Below, in pieces: positions 7,935-17,295 of a stretch of DNA of 64,000 nucleotides. Position 1 is the first letter of the stretch. Each line of letters begins with the position of its first letter. Both the position numbers and the translations under genes were made by a program. Origin of the DNA: Nocardiopsis sp. JB363 (lineage in GTDB: Bacteria; Actinomycetota; Actinomycetes; Streptosporangiales; Streptosporangiaceae); contig NZ_FRFF01000140.1 of NCBI RefSeq assembly GCF_900143625.1, positions 62,001 to 126,000 on the forward strand. Reading direction: 5' to 3'. The notes under the pieces were generated by a model. That model searched no databases. It saw only the letters and a program-made list of their open reading frames with translations, and was not told where the DNA came from.

Positions 7935-7946
7935 TAATGTCGACGC
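7935..7946 (+). promoter_or_regulatory. Leaderless-type -10 element for the DinG-like helicase
   Basis: TAATGT (7935-7940) ends 6 bases before the GTG at 7947, and no Shine-Dalgarno is present, the pattern of a leaderless start. Confidence 0.5.
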
Positions 7947-10127
7947 GTGGCAGATCTCCCCGACATCCCCACCCTGCTGGGCGCGGCCGTCAAGGCTTTG
8001 GGCGGCAGCAGCCGAGAGGGACAACAGACCATGGCCGAGGCAGTGGCCACGGCCGTCGAACAACGCGAACACCTGGTGGTCCAGGCCGGTACCGGCACCG
8101 GTAAGTCCTTGGCGTACCTGGTACCCGCCGTCAGACGCGCGATGGCGACCAAGAAGCCGGTGGTCGTCTCCACGGCCACCATCGCGCTACAGAACCAGCT
8201 CATCGATCGGGACCTGCCACGACTGGCCGCCGCGATCGCCCCACTGCTGCCACGCGAACCCACGTTCGCGGTGCTCAAGGGCCGACGCAACTACCTGTGC
8301 CGGCACCGTCTCCAGACCGGGGTGGACGAGGAGGCCGAGGGCTCCGAGCTCTTCGACCCCAGGCAACTGTCGTCCGTGGGCCGCCAGGTGGCCCGCCTGC
8401 ACGAGTGGGCCGAGGAGACCGTCACCGGTGACCGCGACGAACTCGTCCCCGGTGTCGGCGACCTCGCCTGGCGCCAGGTGTCCGTGGGAGGTAACGAGTG
8501 CATGGGCGCGCGGGTGTGCGCCTTCGGCCAGGAGTGCTTCGCCGAGTTCGCCCGTGAGGCCACCACCGGCGTCGACGTGGTGGTCACCAACCACGCCATG
8601 CTCTCCATCGACATGGCGCAGGGCTACCACCTCATGCCCGAGCACGACACGATCATGATCGACGAGGCGCACGAACTCGTCGACCGCGCCACCTCGGTGG
8701 CCACCGGCGTACTGAGCGAACGGGCCGTGTCCGTCGCCGCCAAGCGCGCGGCCCGCCTGGTCGAACCCGGTATCGGTGAACGGCTCACCGAGTGCGGGGA
8801 CGGTCTGGCCCTGATGTTCACCGAGGTCGGCGAGGGCCGCTTGGACCACATCGACGAAGGGCTGGCCGGCGCGGTCGCCGCCGTCCGTGACGCATCGGCC
8901 GCCTGTGTCACCGCGATCGGCCCCAACCCGGGCGAACTCGAACCCGACATGGCCTCCGACCGCAAACTGGCCCTGGCCGCCCTAGGGGAGGTGCGCGAGG
9001 CGGCGGTGCGGATCCTGGAGGCCTACGAACCGCCGCTGCGCGACCGCACCGAGGTGGTCTGGCTGAACAAGGCGCCCGCCAAGCCGCCGTCGCTCAGTGT
9101 CGCCCCGCTCGGCGTGGGCGGACTGCTGCGCGAGAAGCTCTTCGGTGACCGCACCGTCGTGCTCACCTCCGCCACCCTCACCCTGGGCGGCGATTTCACC
9201 GCTCTGGCCCGACAGTGGGGGCTGGGCCGCGAGGTGGCCGAGGAGGCCGCGGACCTCGCGGCCGGGCGGACCCCCGCCCCGGTCCCACCGGTGGAACCCG
9301 CCCCGCGCACCGTCGTGGGCGCCGCGATCGACGGGGAGGACACCGAGGACGTCGAAACCGACACCGCGGACGAGATCGACGCGTCGGAGGACTCCGGTGG
9401 CGACGGTCCGCACCGAGCCGCCGGTGAACCCCGCTGGCGCGCACTCGACGTCGGCTCACCCTTCGAGCACGCCCGCACCGGCATCCTCTACGTCGCCCGC
9501 CATCTGCCCAAACCCGGACGCGACGGACTCTCCAAGGAGTACCTGGACGAGATCGCCGGGCTCATCGAAGCCTCCGACGGGCGTGCCCTGGGATTGTTCT
9601 CGTCCATGCGGGCCGCCCAACAGGCCACCGACGAACTCCGTGAACGCCTGGATCAGACCATCCTGTGCCAGGGCGAGGACTCCACCGGACAGTTGGTGCG
9701 CCGCTTCAGCGAGGACGAACGCTCCTGCCTGTTCGGCACCCTGTCCCTGTGGCAGGGCGTCGACGTCCCCGGACCGTCGTTGCAGCTGGTCATCGTGGAC
9801 CGGATTCCGTTCCCCCGCCCCGACGACCCGCTCGCCTCGGCCCGCCAGCGCGCCATCTCCGCGCACGGTGGCAACGGGTTCCTGGCGGTGTCGGCCACTC
9901 ACGCCGCACTGCTGTTGGCCCAGGGAACCGGGCGGCTGTTGCGCTCCACCGATGATCGAGGGGTGATCGCCGTGCTGGACCCACGCCTGGCCACGGCGGG
10001 CTATAGCGGGTTCCTGCGCTCGTCTTTGCCCCCGTACTGGGGCACCGCCGATCCGGAGGTGGCCCGAGCCGCGCTGCGACGGTTGGCGGAGAAGGCCGAC
10101 GCCGCCGAGACCGAACCCGCGGCATGA
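7947..10127 (+). CDS. dinG: DinG/YoaA-type ATP-dependent DNA helicase
   Basis: 726 residues, superfamily 2 XPD-like helicase. Walker A AGTGTGKS at about residue 46, DEAH at about 238, and later LFGTLSLWQGVDVPG and QGTGRLLRS match the C-terminal helicase motifs. Cysteines in YLCRHR, NECMGARVC and QECF are placed as in the 4Fe-4S cluster domain. Family members unwind DNA 5' to 3' and help at R-loops and damaged forks. A low-complexity acidic insert (about residues 437-500, with EDTEDVETD and EDSGGD) sits between the two helicase halves and is probably a disordered linker. Transcription likely ends at the hairpin at 10132. Confidence 0.9.
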   Translation: MADLPDIPTLLGAAVKALGGSSREGQQTMAEAVATAVEQREHLVVQAGTGTGKSLAYLVPAVRRAMATKKPVVVSTATIALQNQLIDRDLPRLAAAIAPLLPREPTFAVLKGRRNYLCRHRLQTGVDEEAEGSELFDPRQLSSVGRQVARLHEWAEETVTGDRDELVPGVGDLAWRQVSVGGNECMGARVCAFGQECFAEFAREATTGVDVVVTNHAMLSIDMAQGYHLMPEHDTIMIDEAHELVDRATSVATGVLSERAVSVAAKRAARLVEPGIGERLTECGDGLALMFTEVGEGRLDHIDEGLAGAVAAVRDASAACVTAIGPNPGELEPDMASDRKLALAALGEVREAAVRILEAYEPPLRDRTEVVWLNKAPAKPPSLSVAPLGVGGLLREKLFGDRTVVLTSATLTLGGDFTALARQWGLGREVAEEAADLAAGRTPAPVPPVEPAPRTVVGAAIDGEDTEDVETDTADEIDASEDSGGDGPHRAAGEPRWRALDVGSPFEHARTGILYVARHLPKPGRDGLSKEYLDEIAGLIEASDGRALGLFSSMRAAQQATDELRERLDQTILCQGEDSTGQLVRRFSEDERSCLFGTLSLWQGVDVPGPSLQLVIVDRIPFPRPDDPLASARQRAISAHGGNGFLAVSATHAALLLAQGTGRLLRSTDDRGVIAVLDPRLATAGYSGFLRSSLPPYWGTADPEVARAALRRLAEKADAAETEPAA

Positions 10128-10131
10128 AGGA

Positions 10132-10156
10132 GGCCGGGCACCTTCGGTGCCCGGCC
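10132..10156. terminator. Bidirectional hairpin terminator
   Basis: GGCCGGGCACC (10132-10142), loop TTC, GGTGCCCGGCC (10146-10156): perfect 11-bp stem between the convergent helicase gene and the gene at 10175. No strong U-run. Confidence 0.75.
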
Positions 10157-10174
10157 GTCACCTTCGCGATCGGT

Positions 10175-10699
10175 TCAGCCGCGTGTGCGGTAACCGAACA
10201 ATCGGACCGCGTAGCCGGGGGAGTCGTCCTCGGGCTCGTGGATGTGCCAGCGCTCGTCGTGATCGCCGACCAAGAGCTCGTTCCACATCATGTCGATGAG
10301 CTTGAGCCGGGAGACCACGGAGGCCTCCGGGTCGAGGACGATCGAGTAGGCCTGGTCGGTGAGCCGTTGGGTCACCATGCCCACGGACTGGCCGTCCCAG
10401 ATGGCCGGGACCGTGGCGTGCCCGATCTCGACCCCGCACAATCGGAGTTGTTCCACCTCCTCTTCGAGGGCCTCGGCGGCCAACGCCCCGTCGAGTCGTA
10501 GGGCGTCCTCCAGCTCGTCGCGCTCCTCGTCGGGACGCAGGTAGGCGTGGTACGTGCGGTAGCCGCACGTACGGCACTTGCGCCAGACCACGCAGCGGGC
10601 CAGTCCATAGGCGGACTGTGCCTCACCGACGCTCCGGTACTCGCTCACCTCTCGAACCATGCCGCATTCGCAACACAAGGCAGTGAGTTCCTGCTTCAT
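10175..10699 (-). CDS. Conserved actinobacterial zinc-ribbon-like protein, function unknown
   Basis: 174 residues. Two CxxC pairs (CCEC near residue 9, CRTC near residue 42) suggest a zinc-binding knuckle at the N terminus. The middle is acidic and helical (RPDEERDELEDALRL, AEALEEEVEQL), and the C-terminal half holds a mixed domain ending in YAVRLFGYRTRG. I recognise it as a conserved actinobacterial protein but know no function. The ATG at 10699 is preceded by GGGAGGGGGG on the coding strand. Monocistronic by context, with a hairpin just past its stop. Confidence 0.75.
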   Translation of the reverse strand: MKQELTALCCECGMVREVSEYRSVGEAQSAYGLARCVVWRKCRTCGYRTYHAYLRPDEERDELEDALRLDGALAAEALEEEVEQLRLCGVEIGHATVPAIWDGQSVGMVTQRLTDQAYSIVLDPEASVVSRLKLIDMMWNELLVGDHDERWHIHEPEDDSPGYAVRLFGYRTRG

Positions 10700-10881
10700 C
10701 AGAGTCCCCCCTCCCAGGTGAGTATGCGACGGATGGAGCCCGTTAGGGAACCCGTTCGAGGAGGAAGTCGCGGCAAGGAGTCGTCATCAATGCCCAAAAT
10801 GACCGGACGACGGGTTTCGGGTGGGTCACGGTGGACTTCGGGGTGTCCGGACTCACGCTCGGCCGGCGGGTCCCCGAGGGC

Positions 10882-11229
10882 TCACTCGTCCATGGACAGC
10901 CCGCGCTTGTTGCGCGCGGTCCAGTCCCGCATCCGCTGGGGGTAGCCGACGATCTGCACGTCGTAGGCGGGGGTGGCCAGGTCCTTGGCGACCTTGCGGA
11001 TGACGTCGGGGGATCCGCAGCGGCGCCGGATCCACTCACCGTCGGTGGCGACCGCGACCGCGGTCGTCCGGGTGGCGAAGGTCTCGGGTTCGACGAAGAA
11101 CTCCACCCCGACCTTGCTCTTGGTGAACTCGATCAATGCCTTGATGTCGGAGTCCTCGGAGGCCCGGTCGAACCGGGCCTTTCCCTTGCGATTGGCCTTG
11201 CGAAGTCCGAACCGGTCTCGCCATCCCAT
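10882..11229 (-). CDS. Conserved actinobacterial hypothetical protein
   Basis: 115 residues, basic N terminus (GWRDRFGLRKANRKGK), one alpha/beta domain with VGVEFFVEPETF, AVAVATDGEWIRRR and a C-terminal YDVQIVGYPQRMRDW motif that I recognise as conserved across actinobacteria. Such proteins are sometimes labelled oxidoreductase, but no cofactor motif is visible, so I do not assign an activity. The second Met (11229) was taken as start because the first (11238) is only 2 bases from the GAGGGG ribosome site. Confidence 0.75.
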   Translation of the reverse strand: MGWRDRFGLRKANRKGKARFDRASEDSDIKALIEFTKSKVGVEFFVEPETFATRTTAVAVATDGEWIRRRCGSPDVIRKVAKDLATPAYDVQIVGYPQRMRDWTARNKRGLSMDE

Positions 11230-11422
11230 CGGCGGCATGTCCCCTCAGTGCATGTTCGCGTTCCCGCTTCTCGCCGGCTTGGCAGCGAGTCTATCCACCG
11301 GAACAACGAGTGAATGGGCCTTGGAGTGCCCAAGCTGCACCGGTTTCACGTGTTTTCCGGACAGCTCGGTTACCACGCTGCTACGTTCTGTTGGCACACG
11401 GCTCAGTCAGGGGGAGAAAGAC

Positions 11423-13228
11423 ATGCCGATGTGGATTTGGGCGGGGGAGACAGCACGCCGACTGCGCGCCACGGGACAGGATGAACTGGCCGAGGCGGTG
11501 ACCCGACTGCCGCAGCTCGCCGAAGCGGGGGACGCCGTCAAGGTGGAGGCCTCGGCACGGTCGGCGATGCGCGTCGCAAGACGTCTGGTCGCCGAGGCCG
11601 GGAACCAGGAGGCCGCGGTACCGGGGGTGTTCGGACCACCCACGTTGTTCTTTTTGGCGCACTGGCCGTTGGCGGTACGGGTGGGTGCGCTCGGTGAGGG
11701 GCACCGCGCACTCGACCAGGCCCGGGCGGTCGTTCGGGACGAACCCGGCCCGCACGAACACGGACCGATGCCGGTCTCCGCGCTGGCCTCGCTGGTGCGC
11801 TGCCACGCCAACATCGATTCCAGGGGGACCACACAGATCCGGCGTGAGTTGCTCTCCGCCCGCAGTCTGTCCGGCTGGGAGGACACCCCGGCCTGGCCGG
11901 CGTTCACCCTGGCCCGGGTCCACCTGCTCATCGACGAGGAACAGGCGGACCGGGCCGAGGCGGAACTGCGCCGCTACGAACACACCGCCACCGGACCGGC
12001 CCTGCTCGGCTCCGAAGGGGTGTTCGCTCTGGTCAGGGCGTTGCGGCACCAGGACAAGCACACCGATGCCCTGGACGCCCTGGACCGGATGGAGGCCGAA
12101 CTCGAACTGGGTGAGGGGCGCGGCGCCGCGAACCCGCGCCGTCCCGCGCTGGTGCGCGCCATCCGTTTCGAACGTGCCCGGCTGTTGTCCTGGCTGGCCC
12201 GCCTGGGTCTGTGCGACGCCCGTAAGGCCATCGCGCTGCTGCCGACCGTCGACGAGGCGGAGGCCTGCCCGAACCTGCGTCCGATCTGGGCCGAGGCCGT
12301 GGAGAACCTGGTCTGTCAGGGGAGCGTGCGCAACGACTGGCGGCTCGGGGCACGGGTGACCACCTGGTCGCGCTACTTCGAACGGGTGGGGGCGCCGCGT
12401 CGCGGTGCGGAGATGGCGCTGACCGCCACCCGCCTGGCCGGAGGAAGGGGCGCCCACTGGGTCGCCGAGTGCTCGGCGCTGCGGGCCGAACGTCTCATCA
12501 CCGAACTCGGCGCCGCCGAGGAGATCAGTGGTGACCTGACGGAGGCGCGCGCGATGGTGCGCGGGATGAACCCGATCAGGCCGCTGGCCCCGGCCTCGAA
12601 CATCCTGGAGTTCCTGCGCGCCCAGCCCGCCGAGGACGTCGACCCCGAGGAGCAGGCCGAACAGGTCAACGTGGCGTTGGCCGCGCTGCCGCACGACTCC
12701 GCGCTGTTGAGCGCGCTGGGACAGGTGGGGCGCACGCTCATGCTCTCCGACGCCGCCACCGAGCCGCAGTGGCGGCACGTTCGCGAACAGCCCGGTGACC
12801 AGCGCGCCGCCCTGTCGCTGTTGGAGACCCTGCTGCACGACAACGACACCGGCGGGGTGCGCGACCTGGTCCGCACCCTGGCCGCCGGCGCCCTGCCCAC
12901 CCAGGGCGAGCGTGTGCGGTCGGCTTCGCCGGAGCCGGTACCCGCGGCTCCATCCGCGGCGTCGGCCCCGGTGACCCCGGTGACCCCGGCGTCCCCGGTG
13001 CGAGGCGCGCACCGGGCACCCGATGGCGAGAGCGGCCCCCAGGACCCGCTGAGTGGACCCCAGCGTGTGCCGACCGGCCCGCAACAGGTTCCGATGGGTC
13101 ATGGCGCACCTTCGGACCCGGGCGCCCCGGTGCCGGCTTCCGACCCCACCCTGGTGGAGGGGGTCTACCGCGTCCCCGAGGGCGAGCGTCGGTTGGCTCA
13201 GGCCGCGGGCGGATACGAGCCGCTCTGA
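11423..13228 (+). CDS. Large helical (TPR-like) protein with disordered Pro-rich tail
   Basis: 601 residues starting at ATG 11423, which has GGGGGAGA a few bases upstream; the frame is open further upstream but that stretch reads through the divergent gene. Residues 1-490 are Ala/Arg/Leu-rich helices with repeat-like spacing (RAEAELRRYEHTA, DALDALDRMEAELELG), consistent with TPR or similar helical repeats but too diverged to name. The last about 110 residues are a low-complexity Pro/Ala/Gly tail (PVTPVTPASPV, GPQRVPTGPQQ) likely to be disordered. No membrane segment or catalytic motif. It probably acts as a scaffold; partners are not apparent from the neighbours. Confidence 0.75.
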   Translation: MPMWIWAGETARRLRATGQDELAEAVTRLPQLAEAGDAVKVEASARSAMRVARRLVAEAGNQEAAVPGVFGPPTLFFLAHWPLAVRVGALGEGHRALDQARAVVRDEPGPHEHGPMPVSALASLVRCHANIDSRGTTQIRRELLSARSLSGWEDTPAWPAFTLARVHLLIDEEQADRAEAELRRYEHTATGPALLGSEGVFALVRALRHQDKHTDALDALDRMEAELELGEGRGAANPRRPALVRAIRFERARLLSWLARLGLCDARKAIALLPTVDEAEACPNLRPIWAEAVENLVCQGSVRNDWRLGARVTTWSRYFERVGAPRRGAEMALTATRLAGGRGAHWVAECSALRAERLITELGAAEEISGDLTEARAMVRGMNPIRPLAPASNILEFLRAQPAEDVDPEEQAEQVNVALAALPHDSALLSALGQVGRTLMLSDAATEPQWRHVREQPGDQRAALSLLETLLHDNDTGGVRDLVRTLAAGALPTQGERVRSASPEPVPAAPSAASAPVTPVTPASPVRGAHRAPDGESGPQDPLSGPQRVPTGPQQVPMGHGAPSDPGAPVPASDPTLVEGVYRVPEGERRLAQAAGGYEPL

Positions 13229-13246
13229 ACGAGCCGGGCCTCGCCT

Positions 13247-13265
13247 CGGAACCCGCCGGGTTCCG
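13247..13265. terminator. Hairpin terminator between convergent genes
   Basis: CGGAACCC (13247-13254), loop GCC, GGGTTCCG (13258-13265), followed on the plus strand by TCTTGT. Confidence 0.65.
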
Positions 13266-13289
13266 TCTTGTGCACCACGCACCGAAGCG

Positions 13290-14099
13290 CTAGCGAAGGT
13301 CCCGAAAAGTACGACTCGCGGAGGCCTCGTCCGACAGGGCCCTGCCCGCCGGATAGGTCAACGCCTCCGCGGGCAGGTGCGCCGGTCGGCCACTGGCCGA
13401 CACCCGGACCCGGCCCGAGCCCCCGGCTGGACGCTCCATCGCGCCGATCCGGCGCAGCGCCTGGGCGGCCACCGCGTCGGCGGCCGTGAACAACGTGGCG
13501 CGGCCACCCAGCGCCTCGGAGATCCGCGTACCCACCAGGTCGTAGTGGGTGCAGCCCAGCACCACCCCGCGCACCTGTGGCGGGGTCAGTCCCGCCGCGT
13601 ATTCCACCGCCTCGGCGATGCGACCGGGGTCCGCCGACTCCACGGCCTCGGCCAGCCCGACGCAGGCGACCGGGGTCACCTCCACACCCTTGGCGAAGTT
13701 CTCCACCAGACCGCGCTGGTAGGCGCTGCGGGTGGTGACCTCGGTGGACCACACCGCGATGGGTGTGCCCGCCGCGGCGGCCGGCTTGATCGCCGGCACC
13801 GTCCCGATCACCGGTATCCGCGGCTCGAACTCGGCGCGCAGCGCGCCCAGACCGTGCACCGACGCGGTATTGCACGGCACCACCACGGCGTCCAGGTCGC
13901 CACCGTCCTCGGCGGCGGCCCGGGCGGCGGTATCCGCCCCGGCCAGGGCACGCCGGATCACCTGGTCCGGGGTACGACGTCCCCAGGGCATGTGGTCCGG
14001 GTCCATGGACAGGTACAGGTCGGCGTCGGGGCGGGCCGCGCGCAGGGCGGCCGCGGTGGAGAGCATGCCGATACCGGAGTCAACGAGAGCGATGCGCAC
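13290..14099 (-). CDS. Glutamate racemase family protein (MurI-like)
   Basis: 269 residues of the Asp/Glu racemase fold. The two catalytic cysteines are in VVPCNTAS (C76) and VVLGCTHYDL (C183), and the opening VDSGIG holds the conserved Asp7-Ser8. It differs from standard MurI in the 29-46 region (YLSMDPDHMPWGRRTP instead of the usual GDxxxxPYG), so it may be a second, diverged racemase rather than the housekeeping enzyme for D-glutamate. The start is a GTG without a clear Shine-Dalgarno; TAGGAT on the coding strand (14113-14108) lies 8 bases before it and may give a leaderless mRNA. Confidence 0.8.
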   Translation of the reverse strand: MRIALVDSGIGMLSTAAALRAARPDADLYLSMDPDHMPWGRRTPDQVIRRALAGADTAARAAAEDGGDLDAVVVPCNTASVHGLGALRAEFEPRIPVIGTVPAIKPAAAAGTPIAVWSTEVTTRSAYQRGLVENFAKGVEVTPVACVGLAEAVESADPGRIAEAVEYAAGLTPPQVRGVVLGCTHYDLVGTRISEALGGRATLFTAADAVAAQALRRIGAMERPAGGSGRVRVSASGRPAHLPAEALTYPAGRALSDEASASRTFRDLR

Positions 14100-14342
14100 G
14101 GATCCGAATCCTATGCCGCCCTTCCGGTGATCATGCCATCACGCCAGGTGCCCGGGGGTGTCCCGGCGGGGTTTCCCGAACCTGACCGGAAGCGGCCGGG
14201 AATGGGTAGGACACGTACCGAAATGGGGTGGCACGGAACCGTCACCGGTGGATAGAACAGAGAGGTCGGCCCGTCCCGGCGCACAACGAGACCGGTCCCG
14301 GCCGACCCACGCTGAGCCTCGCGAACCGTCAGGAAGGCCGGT

Positions 14343-15806
14343 ATGACCCGTGAACAGCCCGGTACGACTCCGCAGCACAGGACCTTCGGCGACGCCGGCC
14401 CCGACACGGCCCTCCCCGAACACGTCGCGGCGGTCCAACGGCTGAGCAGGGACTATCGGGCGTTGCCCGCGGACGCTCCGGTCCGCCTGGCCAAACCCAC
14501 ATCCAACCTCTTCCGGTTCCGGGAACCCTCCTCCGCTCCGGCCCTCGACGTGTCCGCGTTCTCCGGGGTCATCTCCATCGACCCCGTCGAACGTCTGGCC
14601 GACGTCGGCGCCATGACCACCTACGAGGAACTCGTCGCCGCCACCCTGCCGCACGGACTCATGCCCCTGGTGGTGCCGCAGTTGCGCACCATCACCCTGG
14701 GCGGGGCCGTCACGGGGCTGGGCATCGAGTCGTCCTCGTTCCGCAATGGGCTCCCGCACGAGTCCGTCCAGGAGATGGAGATCCTCACCGGATCCGGCGA
14801 GGTCGTGATCGCCACCCGCGACAACGCCCACAGCGACCTGTTCCACGGTTTTCCCAACTCCTACGGAACGCTCGGGTACAGCCTGCGACTGCGCATCGAA
14901 CTCGAACTGGTCTCCCCGTACGTGCACCTGCGCCACCTGCGTTTCTCCGACGCGGCCGAGGCGATGGACGTCCTGGCCCGGATCAGCGCGGCCGCCGAAC
15001 ACGACGGTGACCGGGTCGACTTCGTGGACGGGGTGGCCTTCGGCCCCGACGAGCTGTACCTGACCCTGGCCCGGTTCACCGATCAGGCCCCCTGGACCAG
15101 TGACTACACGGGCAACGACATCTACTACCGGTCCATCCCGCGCTACGCGGGGGACGGACCCGGCGACTACCTCACCCTCCACGACTACCTGTGGCGCTGG
15201 GACACCGACTGGTTCTGGTGCTCCCGCGCCTTCGGCACCCAGAACCCGTTGGTACGGCCGCTGTGGCCGCGCTCCCTCAAGCGCTCCGACGTCTACCGCC
15301 GTCTGGTCGCCTGGGACCGACGCAGCGACTTCTCCCGGTTGCTCAACCACTACCGGGGACGCCGCCCACAGGAACCGCTCATCCAGGACATCGAGGTGGG
15401 CGTCGAGCACGGCGCCGAGTTCCTGGACTTCTTCCACTCCGAGGTCGGCATGAACCCGGTGTGGATGTGCCCGATTCGCCTGCGCGAACCACGCCGCCCG
15501 GACACACCCGACGGCGAGCACGTGTGGCCGCTCTACCCGTTGGAGAACGATCGCCTCTACGTGAACTTCGGGTTCTGGGGGATGGTCGACATGAAACCGG
15601 GCCAGCGGCACGCCCACCACAACCGTCGGGTGGAGGAGGAGGTCGCGCGGCTCGGCGGGCACAAGTCCCTCTACTCGGACGCGTTCTACTCCGAGGACGA
15701 GTTCTGGGCCCTGTACAACGGTTCCGCCTACCGCGACCTCAAGGAGACCTACGACCCACGGGGTCGGCTGTTGGACCTGTACGCCAAGTGCGTACGCAAT
15801 CGCTGA
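14343..15806 (+). CDS. tmsA: FAD-binding oxidoreductase, predicted 10-methylene fatty acyl reductase
   Basis: 487 residues, FAD_binding_4/DHCR24-like fold. The FAD-binding loop is seen in PQLRTITLGGAVTGLGIESS, preceded by SIDPVERLADVGAMTTYEEL. It lies 69 bases upstream of a cyclopropane-synthase-like methyltransferase. This pair corresponds to the actinobacterial tms/bfa operon, where the methyltransferase adds a methylene to C10 of oleoyl chains and the FAD enzyme reduces it to the 10-methyl group of tuberculostearic acid. 10-methyl C18:0 is a known major lipid of Nocardiopsis, which fits the inferred host. The specific role is inferred from pairing and fold. The ATG has a weak GGAAGG 9 bases upstream. 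Confidence 0.82.
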   Translation: MTREQPGTTPQHRTFGDAGPDTALPEHVAAVQRLSRDYRALPADAPVRLAKPTSNLFRFREPSSAPALDVSAFSGVISIDPVERLADVGAMTTYEELVAATLPHGLMPLVVPQLRTITLGGAVTGLGIESSSFRNGLPHESVQEMEILTGSGEVVIATRDNAHSDLFHGFPNSYGTLGYSLRLRIELELVSPYVHLRHLRFSDAAEAMDVLARISAAAEHDGDRVDFVDGVAFGPDELYLTLARFTDQAPWTSDYTGNDIYYRSIPRYAGDGPGDYLTLHDYLWRWDTDWFWCSRAFGTQNPLVRPLWPRSLKRSDVYRRLVAWDRRSDFSRLLNHYRGRRPQEPLIQDIEVGVEHGAEFLDFFHSEVGMNPVWMCPIRLREPRRPDTPDGEHVWPLYPLENDRLYVNFGFWGMVDMKPGQRHAHHNRRVEEEVARLGGHKSLYSDAFYSEDEFWALYNGSAYRDLKETYDPRGRLLDLYAKCVRNR

Positions 15807-15875
15807 GCAACTGGACACCACCATCGGGACGCGACCCGCGGGTCGGGCCGCATCCGTGAGGAGGAAGGACGCACA

Positions 15876-17162
15876 ATGCGGCTTGCAGAGATCTTCGAGC
15901 GTGTCGTGGGACCGAACGCGCCGATCCGGTTCACCGCCTACGACGGAAGCTCCGCGGGCGACCCGAACAGCGACGTGACACTGCACGTGCGCACCCCGGT
16001 CGCCGTCAACCACCTCGCACAGTCACCCAATGCGATAGGCCTGACCCGCGCCTACGTCTCCGGTCACCTCGAAGTCGAGGGTGACATGTACACCGCGATC
16101 AGACGCATGGCGGACTTCGCCTTCGCCGAGGGCGTCAACGTGTCCGCGCGCGACCTCGTGAACATCGTCCGTTCCGTCGGATGGGTCAAGTTCGTCAATC
16201 GGGTCGCCCCGCCACCCGAGGAGATGCGGCGCAGGACCCTGCTCGGTCGGGGGATGCGCCACTCCAAGGAACGCGACGCCGAGGTCATCCACCACCACTA
16301 CGACGTCTCCAACAAGTTCTACAAGCTGGTCTTGGGCCCGTCCATGACCTACACCTGTGCGGTCTTCGACGACGAGGACGCCGGTCTGGACCGGGTGGGC
16401 GCCGCCGACGGGGCGTTGGAGAGCGCCCAGTTCCGCAAGTACGACCTGGTGGCCCGCAAGCTCGGTCTGGAGAAGGGCATGGACCTGCTCGACGTGGGTT
16501 GCGGGTGGGGCGGCATGGTCCGTCACGCCGCCCGCGAGCACGGAGTACGGGCGATCGGGGTGACCCTGTCCAAGGAACAGGCCGAGTGGGGCGCCAAGAA
16601 GATCGCCCAAGAGGGTCTGACCGAGCTGGCCGAGATCCGCCACATGGACTACCGGGACGTGCCCGACGGCAGCTTCGACCGGATCAGCTCCATCGGGCTG
16701 ACCGAGCACATCGGGTCGAGGAACCTGGGTGCCTACTTCTCGTCGCTCAACGACAAGCTGGTGCCGGGCGGCCGGCTGCTCAACCACTGCATCACCCGGT
16801 CGCGCAACGACCTGCGACCGATGAACACCAAGGGCGTGATCAACCGCTACGTGTTCCCCGACGGCGAGCTGGAGGGCCCCGGCCGGATCCAGACCGCCAT
16901 GAACGACAGCGGGTTCGAGATCCGCCACCAGGAGAACCTGCGCGAACACTACGCCCTGACCCTGCGCCATTGGGGCGAGAACCTGGAGCGCAACTGGGAC
17001 GAGGCGGTCCGCGAGGTCGGTGCGGGCACCGCCCGGGTCTGGCGCCTGTACATGGCCGGATGTGTCCTCGGGTTCGAGCGTGACGTCGTGCAGCTCCACC
17101 AGATCCTGGGAGTGAAGCAGGACGGCACGGCCTCTCACATGCCGTTGCGGCCCGTCTTCTGA
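15876..17162 (+). CDS. tmsB: SAM-dependent fatty acid methyltransferase, cyclopropane synthase family
   Basis: 428 residues, mycolic acid/CFA synthase family. SAM-binding motif LDVGCGWGG at about residues 204-212; the lead-in HHHYDVSNKFYKLVLGPSMT and GVTLSKEQAEW are family hallmarks, and the C-terminal YALTLRHWGENLERNWDEA is typical. Predicted to methylate the C9-C10 double bond of phospholipid oleoyl chains at the membrane surface, giving 10-methylene products for the upstream FAD enzyme. AGGAGGA lies 10 bases before the ATG. The N-terminal about 130 residues form the lipid-binding part. Alternative: an ordinary cyclopropane synthase; the partner oxidoreductase argues against it. Confidence 0.88.
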   Translation: MRLAEIFERVVGPNAPIRFTAYDGSSAGDPNSDVTLHVRTPVAVNHLAQSPNAIGLTRAYVSGHLEVEGDMYTAIRRMADFAFAEGVNVSARDLVNIVRSVGWVKFVNRVAPPPEEMRRRTLLGRGMRHSKERDAEVIHHHYDVSNKFYKLVLGPSMTYTCAVFDDEDAGLDRVGAADGALESAQFRKYDLVARKLGLEKGMDLLDVGCGWGGMVRHAAREHGVRAIGVTLSKEQAEWGAKKIAQEGLTELAEIRHMDYRDVPDGSFDRISSIGLTEHIGSRNLGAYFSSLNDKLVPGGRLLNHCITRSRNDLRPMNTKGVINRYVFPDGELEGPGRIQTAMNDSGFEIRHQENLREHYALTLRHWGENLERNWDEAVREVGAGTARVWRLYMAGCVLGFERDVVQLHQILGVKQDGTASHMPLRPVF

Positions 17163-17295
17163 CGGGTCGGGTCCTTCGGGCCGACGGGGTGTTCGCGGCG
17201 CGCGGACACCCCCGTCCCCTCACCTGCCCCGAACGAGTACGGCCAGGCGGCATCATGGTCAGCGTCCAGTACCAGCAGCCGCGAAGGGACCCGCA

